In this document: one piece after another, positions 45,034 through 52,995 of the stretch
How the letters are laid out: the number at the start of each line of letters is the position of its first letter
Position numbering within the stretch: the first letter of the stretch is position 1
NCBI RefSeq assembly: GCF_040786285.1
Contig: NZ_JBFMKQ010000004.1
Span: 496,001-560,000 of the forward strand
Length of the DNA: 64,000 nt
Source: Aquimarina sp040786285
Lineage (GTDB): Bacteria > Bacteroidota > Bacteroidia > Flavobacteriales > Flavobacteriaceae
Direction of reading: 5' to 3'
Position numbers and translations under genes: made by a program
The notes under the pieces: model-generated
What the model was told of the DNA's origin: nothing
Database searches by the model: none
What the model saw: the letters and a program-made list of their open reading frames with translations, nothing else

Positions 45034-45830
45034 TGATAGTTAAATCAGCACTTATTATATCAACATATAATTGGCCTGAAGCACTTTCACTAGTACTTCA
45101 GAGTGTCATTAAGCAAAGCTTGTTGACAAACGAGGTCTTGATAGCAGATGATGGTTCTGATGATCAAACCCGAGATGTAATAGAAAGATTCAAAAAACAA
45201 ATAAACGTACCTGTTAAACATGTATGGCACGAAGATTCTGGGTTTAGGAAAGGAAAAATTTTAAATAAAGCTATCGCATCTACAGATGCAGACTATATTA
45301 TCGAAGTTGATGGAGATTGTATCTTGCAAAAAGATTTTATTAAAGATCACCTTGGTTTTATAAAAAAAGGTGTTTTTCTTTATGGCTCTAGAGTAAATAT
45401 TCAAAAAGACTATTTACCAACATTGTTTAAAAAACAAAAAACATCTTTTAACCTTTTGTCAACAGGTATTAAAAAAAGGACTAGAGCAATACGAATTCCG
45501 TTTTTAGGATACCTTTTTACCTCTAAATCAAAATTGTCTAAGAAGGTAAGAGGGTGTAACATATCTTTTTGGCGAGAAGATATAATCAAAGTAAATGGCT
45601 ATAATGAATCTATTGAGGGCTGGGGTAGAGAGGATAGTGAATTGATTGTAAGGATGTTAAATAATGGTTGTGTGGGTAGGAGATTACGATACCGAGGGAT
45701 AGTGTATCATATTTGGCATCATGAAAAATCTAGAGATAAAGTTAAAGAGAATGACGAAATTCAAAGACTTTCGCAAGAAAAGGATTTAATTTGGTGCGAA
45801 AATGGAATAGATAAATACAGTAACAATTAA
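45033..45830 (+). CDS. Glycosyltransferase family 2 with galactosyltransferase-like C-terminal region
   Basis: 265 residues. GT-A fold with SALIISTYNWPEALSLVLQS, IADDGSDDQT and the DxD-like EVDGDCILQKDFI for the nucleotide sugar, then GCNISFWREDIIKVNGYNE and GWGREDSELIVRML, which is the conserved C-terminal region found in chondroitin-synthase and galactosyltransferase-related enzymes. Translationally coupled to the gene before and 5 bases from the kinase-like gene after it. Confidence 0.9.
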   Translation: MIVKSALIISTYNWPEALSLVLQSVIKQSLLTNEVLIADDGSDDQTRDVIERFKKQINVPVKHVWHEDSGFRKGKILNKAIASTDADYIIEVDGDCILQKDFIKDHLGFIKKGVFLYGSRVNIQKDYLPTLFKKQKTSFNLLSTGIKKRTRAIRIPFLGYLFTSKSKLSKKVRGCNISFWREDIIKVNGYNESIEGWGREDSELIVRMLNNGCVGRRLRYRGIVYHIWHHEKSRDKVKENDEIQRLSQEKDLIWCENGIDKYSNN

Positions 45831-45835
45831 AAAAG

Positions 45836-46633
45836 ATGCAAAACCGATTTGTAGTACATTCTTCTCAAACTCTTCTCAAACCTGAGATAAGAAATGCAAT
45901 TGACAATTTTGAAGCGTATGAAGATATTCTTGGAGAAGCTGAGCGTAATGTGATAAAAATTGTCACCATTAATGATAAAAAGTACACCATTAAATCATTT
46001 AAAGTGCCTAATATTATTAATCAGGTCGCATATCGTTTTTTTAGAAAGTCAAAAGCCGAACGATCTTTTTCTTACGCTAATAAATTACTTAAGTTAGGGA
46101 TTAATACACCATTTCCTGTAGCATATGATTTATATATGTCTTCTTTCTTATTTAAAAGAAGTTATTATGTTAGTGACCTTGTAGATTGTGATTTAACATA
46201 TAGAGAATTAACTACAGATTTTTCTATTCCTGATTATGATAAGATCCTTAGGGCGTTTACTCGATTCACCTTCAAATTACATGAAAAAGGAATAAACTTT
46301 TTGGATCATTCTCCTGGCAATACATTAATAAAAAGAGAAGGGGATGGGTATGAATTTTATTTAGTAGATCTTAATCGTATGCAATTTGGAGAAATGGATT
46401 TTAATACCAGAATTAAAAATTTTGTAAAGCTTACTATTCATGAATCGATGGTAAAAACAATGAGTAATGAGTATGCTAAATGCACTGGTGAAGATGAAAA
46501 AAAGATATTTGATCTCATGTGGAAGTATACCAGAGAGTTTCAGCATCGGTTTTATCGAAAAATTAGACTTAAAAAAAGGATATTTTTCTGGAAAAAAAAG
46601 TACAAAACTATTCCTTCTGACTCTCCGATTTAA
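45836..46633 (+). CDS. InaA/Kdo-kinase-like protein (lipopolysaccharide kinase family)
   Basis: 265 residues. Kinase signatures: YTIKSFKV with Lys 53 in the strand, Glu 75 in RKSKAERSF as a possible helix-C partner, LKLGINTPFPVAYD, catalytic loop FLDHSPGNTLI with Asp 157 and Asn 162, and YLVDLNRM with metal-binding Asp 178. This order is that of the Kdo kinase/InaA group, which phosphorylates sugars in the LPS inner core. The very basic C-terminus (RKIRLKKRIFFWKKKYK) suggests membrane association. Its 3' end overlaps the convergent GT2 gene by 26 bases. Confidence 0.82.
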   Translation: MQNRFVVHSSQTLLKPEIRNAIDNFEAYEDILGEAERNVIKIVTINDKKYTIKSFKVPNIINQVAYRFFRKSKAERSFSYANKLLKLGINTPFPVAYDLYMSSFLFKRSYYVSDLVDCDLTYRELTTDFSIPDYDKILRAFTRFTFKLHEKGINFLDHSPGNTLIKREGDGYEFYLVDLNRMQFGEMDFNTRIKNFVKLTIHESMVKTMSNEYAKCTGEDEKKIFDLMWKYTREFQHRFYRKIRLKKRIFFWKKKYKTIPSDSPI

Positions 46634-47375
46634 TTAACTCTCTTAATTTGATATACTTCAGAAAAGTTAAATGTGCCGTCTGAATGCAAATAACAAATCC
46701 ATTTAGACCATCAAGAAATCCCAGTCGTAAGAAATAGGCCTTGAAAAATGCCCAGGTTGGATTAAAGAAAATTTTCCAGAGTGTTGCTTTTTTTCCTAGC
46801 TCATGATAAGAATGTGCCGATATTGTCGAGAATTTTTCAATTTGCGAATTGTAGGCACTATAGGTAGGGTAGTTCCAATGCAGGATATCTCCTTTTAGTT
46901 TTCCACAGTTTTTTGGGTTGTATAATTTGTAAGAATCATGAGGGTTAATACCTTTCCATTCTCCTTTCCCTTTTTTGAAAGCCCTTAGTTTTTTATCAGG
47001 ATACCAATCAGAATGATTAATCCATTGTCCACAAAAATTATTATAGCGATTCATGTAATACCCATCATGAACCCAATTGGATTTTAATTGTATTAAAGTT
47101 TTTTGAAGCTCTGGTGATAAGGCTTCATCTCCATCAAGCGAAATAATATGATCGTAAGAAGCTTGTTCTATTACAAAATTCTTCTGCTCTTTGTATCCAA
47201 GAAATTTTTGTTTAACAAATTTAACGTTATATTTTTTACAAATTTCTTCGGTTCTATCTGTCGAAAAAGAATCTACAACGACAATCTCATCAACTACTCC
47301 TTGGAGCGATGCAAGACATTCTTCGATTTTTCTTTCTTCATTATATGTAATAATAACTCCAGAGAGTTTAACCAT
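46608..47375 (-). CDS. Glycosyltransferase family 2 (WaaE/KdtX-like)
   Basis: 255 residues. GVIITYNEERKIEECLASL, EIVVVDSFSTDRTEEI, KNFVIEQASYDHIISLDGDEALSPEL and CGKLKGDILHWNYPTYSAY match the WaaE-type beta-glucosyltransferases of LPS core. A C-terminal amphipathic stretch (WKIFFNPTWAFFKAYFLRLGFLDG) probably touches the membrane. Transcribed toward the kinase-like gene with overlapping 3' ends. Confidence 0.88.
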   Translation of the reverse strand: MVKLSGVIITYNEERKIEECLASLQGVVDEIVVVDSFSTDRTEEICKKYNVKFVKQKFLGYKEQKNFVIEQASYDHIISLDGDEALSPELQKTLIQLKSNWVHDGYYMNRYNNFCGQWINHSDWYPDKKLRAFKKGKGEWKGINPHDSYKLYNPKNCGKLKGDILHWNYPTYSAYNSQIEKFSTISAHSYHELGKKATLWKIFFNPTWAFFKAYFLRLGFLDGLNGFVICIQTAHLTFLKYIKLRELIKSESQKE

Positions 47376-47446
47376 AAGTTGAGTTGATTTTGTGAGTTAT
47401 GCGTATAAAAATAGGTATTTTTTAAAGTATTGGTGTTTCATAAGAT

Positions 47447-48511
47447 CTATTCTATAGTTTGAATTAAATAATTCCTGAGTTTAGGGATAATTAATTCTGA
47501 AGAAAATTCCTTATATAAATCTAATGCTTTATCCTTCATGTTTTTAGGTGATACGTTGCCATATAATTCTGGTTTTACATCTATTAAATGTATAGAATCG
47601 TGTTCAATTCCATCTTCAAACATATTCCAATCTTTTTTTATAATCCATGGAGAAAAAATGGTAAAAGAAGGGACATCAATTGCTTTAGCTATGTTTACGG
47701 CTCCACCTTCATTACCAATTAGCATGTTGCAGTGGGATAGAATTGCAATAAACCCTCTTAAACTCTTTGCGTATACGTTAAAATGTATGTTGTTTTGCGT
47801 TGCCGGATATGTGAGATCATAAATGGCTTTGGCATCTTTTTCCTGACTAGGCATATAATTAAAAAGAACACTGGCTTTTGTTACAGAAACAATTTCATCA
47901 ATTACTCTTGCCATATCTTTAAAAGGGAGTGTTTTTATCGGCTCACTACCTAGTACACTAATCATTACTATAGGCTTTTTTGTTTTTATTCCATTGGATT
48001 CTAAAAACTCTTTAGCTCTTTCCTTTTCTTCCTCTGTAAGCCATATTTTTGGTCTCAAAATTTCTGTTGCGATTCGATCTTCAGGAAGGACTAATCGTAA
48101 CCTGTTTTCTATAGAAGTACTGGCGTTAGTTATTGGTTTAGTTTTTCTATGAATAACTTTGGTGTATAACAACTGCGTGTACCACTTATAAAAAGATACT
48201 CTTTTTGGAGCTCCAGAAAATAAGGTGATCAGATTACTTTCTAGTTTTCCGAAAGCATCTATAACAAGATCGTACTTAGTTTTTCTTATTTGTTTCAAGA
48301 ACAAGAAAAATGCTTTTTTGCTATCCCGATATTCTTGTTTAAACTCTATAATATTATCAAAAAAAGAGTTGTTCTTGACTACAGGTATAGTATTAGAGTT
48401 AATTAAATAATCAATAGTAGCATCAGGATACTCTTTTCGTAGAGTTTCGCATATGATGGTGCTTGTGAGAACATCACCAATCATTTTTTGTTGTATGACT
48501 AATATTTTCAT
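47447..48511 (-). CDS. Glycosyltransferase family 9 (heptosyltransferase-like)
   Basis: 354 residues, GT-B fold. MKILVIQQKMIGDVLTSTIICETLRK gives the G-D-V/A-x loop that binds the acceptor, and MISVLGSEPIKTLPFKDMARVID and ILSHCNMLIGNEGGAVNIAKAIDVPSFTIFSP give the ADP-heptose-binding part. Heptosyltransferases extend the LPS inner core, consistent with the neighbouring core-type genes. It lies 71 bases upstream of the WaaE-like gene on the same strand, so they may share a transcript. Confidence 0.9.
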   Translation of the reverse strand: MKILVIQQKMIGDVLTSTIICETLRKEYPDATIDYLINSNTIPVVKNNSFFDNIIEFKQEYRDSKKAFFLFLKQIRKTKYDLVIDAFGKLESNLITLFSGAPKRVSFYKWYTQLLYTKVIHRKTKPITNASTSIENRLRLVLPEDRIATEILRPKIWLTEEEKERAKEFLESNGIKTKKPIVMISVLGSEPIKTLPFKDMARVIDEIVSVTKASVLFNYMPSQEKDAKAIYDLTYPATQNNIHFNVYAKSLRGFIAILSHCNMLIGNEGGAVNIAKAIDVPSFTIFSPWIIKKDWNMFEDGIEHDSIHLIDVKPELYGNVSPKNMKDKALDLYKEFSSELIIPKLRNYLIQTIE

Positions 48512-48582
48512 AAACTATTGATCAAAAGAATTGAGTTTGTCTCGGTTTGTTTCAAGACAAACTCAAATTTTAATACCTTCTA

Positions 48583-49398
48583 TTAAACGGCTACATCATA
48601 TTCGCGAAGCGCATCATTAAGAGAAGTTTTTTTATCTGTACTTTCTTTACGTTTACCAATTATCAAAGCACAAGGTACATTATATTCACCAGCAGCAAAT
48701 TTTTTAGTATAACTTCCAGGTATTACAACTGATCTGGCAGGTACCACTCCTTTTCTTTCTACTGGAGTGTCACCGGTTACATCAATGATTTTAGTAGATG
48801 CTGTTAATACTACATTTGCACCTAGGACAGCTTCTTTTTCTACTCGTACTCCCTCTACTACAATACAACGAGAGCCTATAAATGCACTATCTTCAATAAT
48901 AACAGGTGCTGCCTGTAAAGGTTCTAATACACCTCCAATACCAACACCTCCACTTAAGTGTACATTTTTACCGATTTGGGCGCAACTACCTACTGTAGCC
49001 CACGTATCCACCATTGTTCCTTCATCTACATAAGCACCAATGTTTACATAACTTGGCATTAAAATAGTGCCTGGAGAAATATATGCACCATGGCGGGCAA
49101 CAGCATTAGGTACTACTCTAATTCCCTTAGCTTCGTATCCTTTTTTTAATGGAATTTTATCATGATACTCAAAAATACCTGCCTCGAGAGTTTCCATTTT
49201 TTGAATAGGAAAGTATAATACAACCCCTTTTTTTATCCATTCATTCACTTGCCATCCATTCTCTGTGGGTTCTGCTACTCTTAATTTTCCTGCATCTAAT
49301 AAATTAACTACTTCTCTTATGGCATCTTGGGTAGTTGATTCTTTTAAAAGCTCTCTATTATTCCAGGCTTTTTCTATGGTTTCTTTTAGTTGGTTCAT
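48583..49398 (-). CDS. dapD: 2,3,4,5-tetrahydropyridine-2,6-dicarboxylate N-succinyltransferase
   Basis: 271 residues. Left-handed beta-helix acyltransferase of the succinylase route to diaminopimelate and lysine. Hexapeptide repeats run from about 100 to 215 (GAYISPGTILMPSYVNIGAYVDEG; VDTWATVGSCAQIGKNVHLSGGVGIGGVLEP), with the N-terminal helical domain (MNQLKETIEKAWNNRELL) and C-terminal ALIIGKRKESTDKKTSLNDALR. Separate from the LPS genes; monocistronic by spacing. Confidence 0.97.
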   Translation of the reverse strand: MNQLKETIEKAWNNRELLKESTTQDAIREVVNLLDAGKLRVAEPTENGWQVNEWIKKGVVLYFPIQKMETLEAGIFEYHDKIPLKKGYEAKGIRVVPNAVARHGAYISPGTILMPSYVNIGAYVDEGTMVDTWATVGSCAQIGKNVHLSGGVGIGGVLEPLQAAPVIIEDSAFIGSRCIVVEGVRVEKEAVLGANVVLTASTKIIDVTGDTPVERKGVVPARSVVIPGSYTKKFAAGEYNVPCALIIGKRKESTDKKTSLNDALREYDVAV

Positions 49399-49504
49399 TG
49401 ATTAAAAATTTTGGTAAAGATACTAGCTTAACTCAAAAAACATATCGATTTGCAATATTTTAGGAAACCATTAATAAATAAGATGTTTATTTGACATAAT
49501 ATCA

Positions 49505-49512
49505 TATTTTTG
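49505..49512 (+). promoter_or_regulatory. Candidate -7 element of ruvX
   Basis: Exact TATTTTTG, 14 bases before the ruvX ATG. No good -33 at the expected spacing. Confidence 0.5.
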
Positions 49513-49526
49513 CAGAAAATATATAG

Positions 49527-49937
49527 ATGGCACGGATTTTGGCAATAGATTATGGAGGTAAACGTTGTGGTATTGCAGTTACAGACGAGTCCAAAATAAT
49601 TGCTTCTGGATTAACTACAGTTGATACTAAGAATCTATTGTCTTGGTTAAAGGAGTATGTGTCTAAAGAAGTTGTAGAGCTTTTTGTGGTTGGAGAACCT
49701 AAAAGATTGCATGGTGAGCCTTCAGAAAGTGAAAAGCTAATACAGCCTTTTTTAGAGAAATTAGCTAAAGAATTACCCGAGATACCAGTAAAAAGAATAG
49801 ATGAACGTTTTACATCTAAAATTGCGTTTGATACTATGATTGCTAGTGGTATTTCAAAAAAGAAAAGAAGAGATAAAGCATTAGTTGATCAAATTAGTGC
49901 AACAATAATATTGCAAGATTATCTTTATAATTTATAA
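49527..49937 (+). CDS. ruvX: Holliday junction resolvase-like protein RuvX/YqgF
   Basis: 136 residues, RNase H-like fold. ILAIDYGGKRCGIAVTD with the first catalytic Asp, FVVGEPKRLHGEPSE, VKRIDERFTSKIA and the final DQISATIILQDYL with an acidic residue. In E. coli it acts in pre-16S rRNA 5' processing, and a resolvase role is also proposed. It is 33 bases upstream of def and probably co-transcribed with def and DUF5606. Confidence 0.95.
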   Translation: MARILAIDYGGKRCGIAVTDESKIIASGLTTVDTKNLLSWLKEYVSKEVVELFVVGEPKRLHGEPSESEKLIQPFLEKLAKELPEIPVKRIDERFTSKIAFDTMIASGISKKKRRDKALVDQISATIILQDYLYNL

Positions 49938-49970
49938 TTATACAGTATTAAATAGAAATTATTCATTGAT

Positions 49971-50561
49971 ATGATTTTTCCCATTGTAGCATACGGTGAC
50001 CCGGTATTGAAGAAAAAAGCAAAAGAGATAGAGAAAGATTATCCTAAACTCTCTGAGCTTATTGAGAATATGTTTGAAACTATGTATAATGCCCATGGTG
50101 TTGGATTAGCAGCACCTCAAATTGGTCTTCCTATACGTTTGTTTCTTGTAGATGCAGAACCTTTTTCTGAAGATGATGAATTGTCTGACGAAGAGGCAAA
50201 TGAGTTGAAAGATTTTAAAAAGGTGTTTATCAATGCAACCATTCTCGAAGAAACTGGAGAAGAGTGGGCTTTTACCGAAGGATGTCTAAGTATTCCTGAT
50301 ATTAGAGAAGATGTGTTTCGTAATGAAACCATTACGATTAATTATTTTGATGAGAATTTTGTTGAACATACAGAAACCTATGGCGGTTTGGCTGCAAGGG
50401 TAATTCAGCATGAATACGATCACATAGAAGGAGTTTTATTTACAGATAAACTATCCAGCTTAAAAAAACGTTTAATAAAAGGAAAACTGGCAAATATTTC
50501 TAAAGGGAAAATTAATTCAGAATATCGAATGCGTTTTCCTTTGATAAAAAAGGGTAGATAA
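49971..50561 (+). CDS. def: Peptide deformylase
   Basis: 196 residues. Removes the formyl group from nascent protein N-termini. Three signature motifs are intact: GVGLAAPQIG, EGCLSIP (Cys metal ligand) and QHEYDHIEGVL (two His and Glu). The acidic insertion DDELSDEEANELKDF is a normal feature of Bacteroidota enzymes. Lies between ruvX and DUF5606 in the same direction. Confidence 0.97.
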   Translation: MIFPIVAYGDPVLKKKAKEIEKDYPKLSELIENMFETMYNAHGVGLAAPQIGLPIRLFLVDAEPFSEDDELSDEEANELKDFKKVFINATILEETGEEWAFTEGCLSIPDIREDVFRNETITINYFDENFVEHTETYGGLAARVIQHEYDHIEGVLFTDKLSSLKKRLIKGKLANISKGKINSEYRMRFPLIKKGR

Positions 50562-50637
50562 TTAAATTTTTATATTGGTCAATGTTTGATTTTCTGAAAC
50601 GAACTACAGATATTTGCCAACTTTGAATAATATATAT

Positions 50638-51057
50638 ATGAGCTTAGATAAAATACTAGCAATTTCAGGTAAACCTGGGTTATATGAATTAAAAACACAA
50701 ACCCGAAGTGGATTTGTAGCAGAATCTTTATTAGACGGAAAGAGATTGTCGGTAAGTATTAGACATAATGTTAGTGTACTTAGCGAAATTGCAATTTATA
50801 CATTTACAGAAGAAGTTCCGCTAAAAGATATTTTTAGAAAGATTCAGGAAAAAGAAAATGGAGAACAGGCTATAAGTCATAAAGAGTCTAAGAATAAATT
50901 AGAAGACTATTTTAGTGAGATACTACCAGATTATGATGAAGATAGAGTATACGCTAGTGATATAAAAAAAGTGATACATTGGTATAATATTCTACATTCT
51001 AAAGGCATAACAGACTTTTCAGAAAATGAAGATAATGCTTCAGAAGAAGAGGAATAA
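50638..51057 (+). CDS. DUF5606 family protein
   Basis: 139 residues from the ATG at 50638 (MSLDKILAISGKPGLYELKTQTRSGFV); an in-frame TTG eight codons upstream is less likely. This is a Bacteroidota-specific family of unknown function usually found, as here, after def. The N-terminal half is a small beta domain (GKRLSVSIRHNVSVLSEIAIYTF), the second half helical with a strongly acidic tail (SENEDNASEEEE). Confidence 0.9.
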   Translation: MSLDKILAISGKPGLYELKTQTRSGFVAESLLDGKRLSVSIRHNVSVLSEIAIYTFTEEVPLKDIFRKIQEKENGEQAISHKESKNKLEDYFSEILPDYDEDRVYASDIKKVIHWYNILHSKGITDFSENEDNASEEEE

Positions 51058-51072
51058 TAAAAATGTAATTTT

Positions 51073-51114
51073 AAAAAAGCAAAATCCTGGTATGCACCAG
51101 GATTTTGCTTTTTT
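51073..51114 (+). terminator. Rho-independent terminator after DUF5606
   Basis: A perfect 19-bp stem (AAAAAAGCAAAATCCTGGT with its complement) around a four-base ATGC loop, ending in six T. Very strong. Confidence 0.95.
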
Positions 51115-51215
51115 AATAGGGTCAATTCATTATCAGTTTTTAGGTTGTTAAAGGAATGTGGGTAAATTGCATAAATATTGCTTAATTTTCAAGGTACCAA
51201 TTCATGACTTCTTTG

Positions 51216-51223
51216 TATTTTTG
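51216..51223 (+). promoter_or_regulatory. Candidate -7 element of pyrG
   Basis: Exact TATTTTTG, 39 bases before the pyrG ATG. Confidence 0.5.
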
Positions 51224-51262
51224 CGCAAAATTTAAATACAACCTTACAAATATTTAGTGTAC

Positions 51263-52903
51263 ATGGCTAATACCAAATATGTTTTTGTAACAGGAGGCGT
51301 TTCTTCTTCCTTAGGAAAAGGAATTATAGCAGCCTCTCTTGCAAAGCTACTACAAGCAAGGGGATACAGGGTAACTATCCAAAAATTAGATCCATATATT
51401 AATGTGGATCCAGGAACTTTAAACCCTTATGAGCACGGTGAATGCTATGTAACAGATGATGGAGCAGAAACAGATTTGGATCTCGGGCATTATGAACGTT
51501 TTCTAAATACACCAACTTCACAAGCTAATAATGTGACCACAGGTAGAATTTACCAAAGTGTAATAGAAAAAGAACGTCGTGGAGAGTTTTTAGGAAAAAC
51601 AGTTCAGGTAGTTCCTCATATCACTAATGAGATCAAAGAAAGAATCCAGATTTTAGGAAAAAGCGGTAATTATGATATCGTAATTACAGAAATTGGAGGT
51701 ACCGTTGGTGATATAGAATCATTACCATACATAGAGGCTGTAAGACAATTAAAATGGGAGCTTGGGGATGCAAATGCTTTGGTAATTCACTTAACGCTAA
51801 TACCTTATCTTTCTGCTGCCGGAGAATTAAAGACAAAACCTACCCAACATAGTGTAAAGACATTAATGGAAAGTGGGATTAAAGCAGATATCTTAGTTTG
51901 TAGAACTGAACACGAATTATCAGATGATTTACGAAGAAAACTTGCACTTTTTTGCAATGTTAGACAAGAAGCTGTTATTGAATCGATAGATGCATCTACT
52001 ATTTATGATGTTCCTAACTTGATGTTAGAAGAAGGACTTGATGCTGTTGTGTTGAAACAATTGGTGCTAAGAGATGATAATATCCCAGATTTAGAAAATT
52101 GGAATAAATTTTTAGAGCGACATAAAAATCCAAAGTGCGAAGTAACTATTGGGCTTATTGGGAAGTATGTCGAACTACAGGATTCTTATAAATCTATTCT
52201 TGAATCATTTATTCATGCAGGTGCAGAAAATGAAGTAAAAGTCAATATAGTTAGTATACATTCTGAATATATTGATGATAAAACTATAGAAAAGAAAATC
52301 GCTCATCTTGATGGAATTTTGGTAGCACCAGGATTCGGAGAACGAGGGATAGAAGGAAAAATAAAAGCTGTGCGGTTTGCCAGGGAGAATAAATTACCTT
52401 TTTTCGGTATTTGTTTAGGAATGCAAATGGCGGTAATAGAATATTCCAGAAATGTTTTAGGCTTAAAAGATGCTTGTTCTGTAGAGGTAGATGAAAACAC
52501 TACTCATCCTGTTATTGATTTAATGGAAGAACAAAAAAATATTACTGATATGGGAGGAACCATGCGATTAGGTTCCTGGGATTGTGAATTGGCCGAAAAT
52601 AGTAAAGTATTTGATGCTTATGGAGAAAAACAAATTGCAGAACGTCACCGCCATCGTTATGAATATAATAATAAGTATAAAGAACAACTAGAAGGTGCAG
52701 GTTTAAGAACTACAGGAGTAAACCCAAAAACTGGACTGGTAGAGATCATAGAAATCCCTGATCATCCATGGTTTGTTGGTGTGCAATATCATCCAGAGTA
52801 CAAGAGTACTGTTGCTAATCCACACCCATTATTTATAGCGTTTATAAAAGCAGCTGTAGAATATTCGAAGAATAGTAAAAGTGCCAAAGTGTCACAGGGA
52901 TAG
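51263..52903 (+). CDS. pyrG: CTP synthase
   Basis: 546 residues from the ATG at 51263 (MANTKYVFVTGGVSSSLGKG); a GTG two codons earlier is less likely. Converts UTP to CTP using ATP and glutamine. The N-terminal synthetase domain is complete (DPYINVDPGTLNPYEHGE, HLTLIPYLSAAGELKTKPTQ), and the C-terminal glutaminase has FFGICLGMQMAV with the nucleophile Cys and QYHPEYKS with His/Glu. yidC follows 92 bases on in the same direction. Confidence 0.98.
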   Translation: MANTKYVFVTGGVSSSLGKGIIAASLAKLLQARGYRVTIQKLDPYINVDPGTLNPYEHGECYVTDDGAETDLDLGHYERFLNTPTSQANNVTTGRIYQSVIEKERRGEFLGKTVQVVPHITNEIKERIQILGKSGNYDIVITEIGGTVGDIESLPYIEAVRQLKWELGDANALVIHLTLIPYLSAAGELKTKPTQHSVKTLMESGIKADILVCRTEHELSDDLRRKLALFCNVRQEAVIESIDASTIYDVPNLMLEEGLDAVVLKQLVLRDDNIPDLENWNKFLERHKNPKCEVTIGLIGKYVELQDSYKSILESFIHAGAENEVKVNIVSIHSEYIDDKTIEKKIAHLDGILVAPGFGERGIEGKIKAVRFARENKLPFFGICLGMQMAVIEYSRNVLGLKDACSVEVDENTTHPVIDLMEEQKNITDMGGTMRLGSWDCELAENSKVFDAYGEKQIAERHRHRYEYNNKYKEQLEGAGLRTTGVNPKTGLVEIIEIPDHPWFVGVQYHPEYKSTVANPHPLFIAFIKAAVEYSKNSKSAKVSQG

Positions 52904-52995
52904 TAATTGGCGAGATAATTGACATTAAAGAAAACATAAATAATCTTGAAAGCCTTTCTGTAGCAACAGATAAAGGCTTTTTATACGTATAGTAC

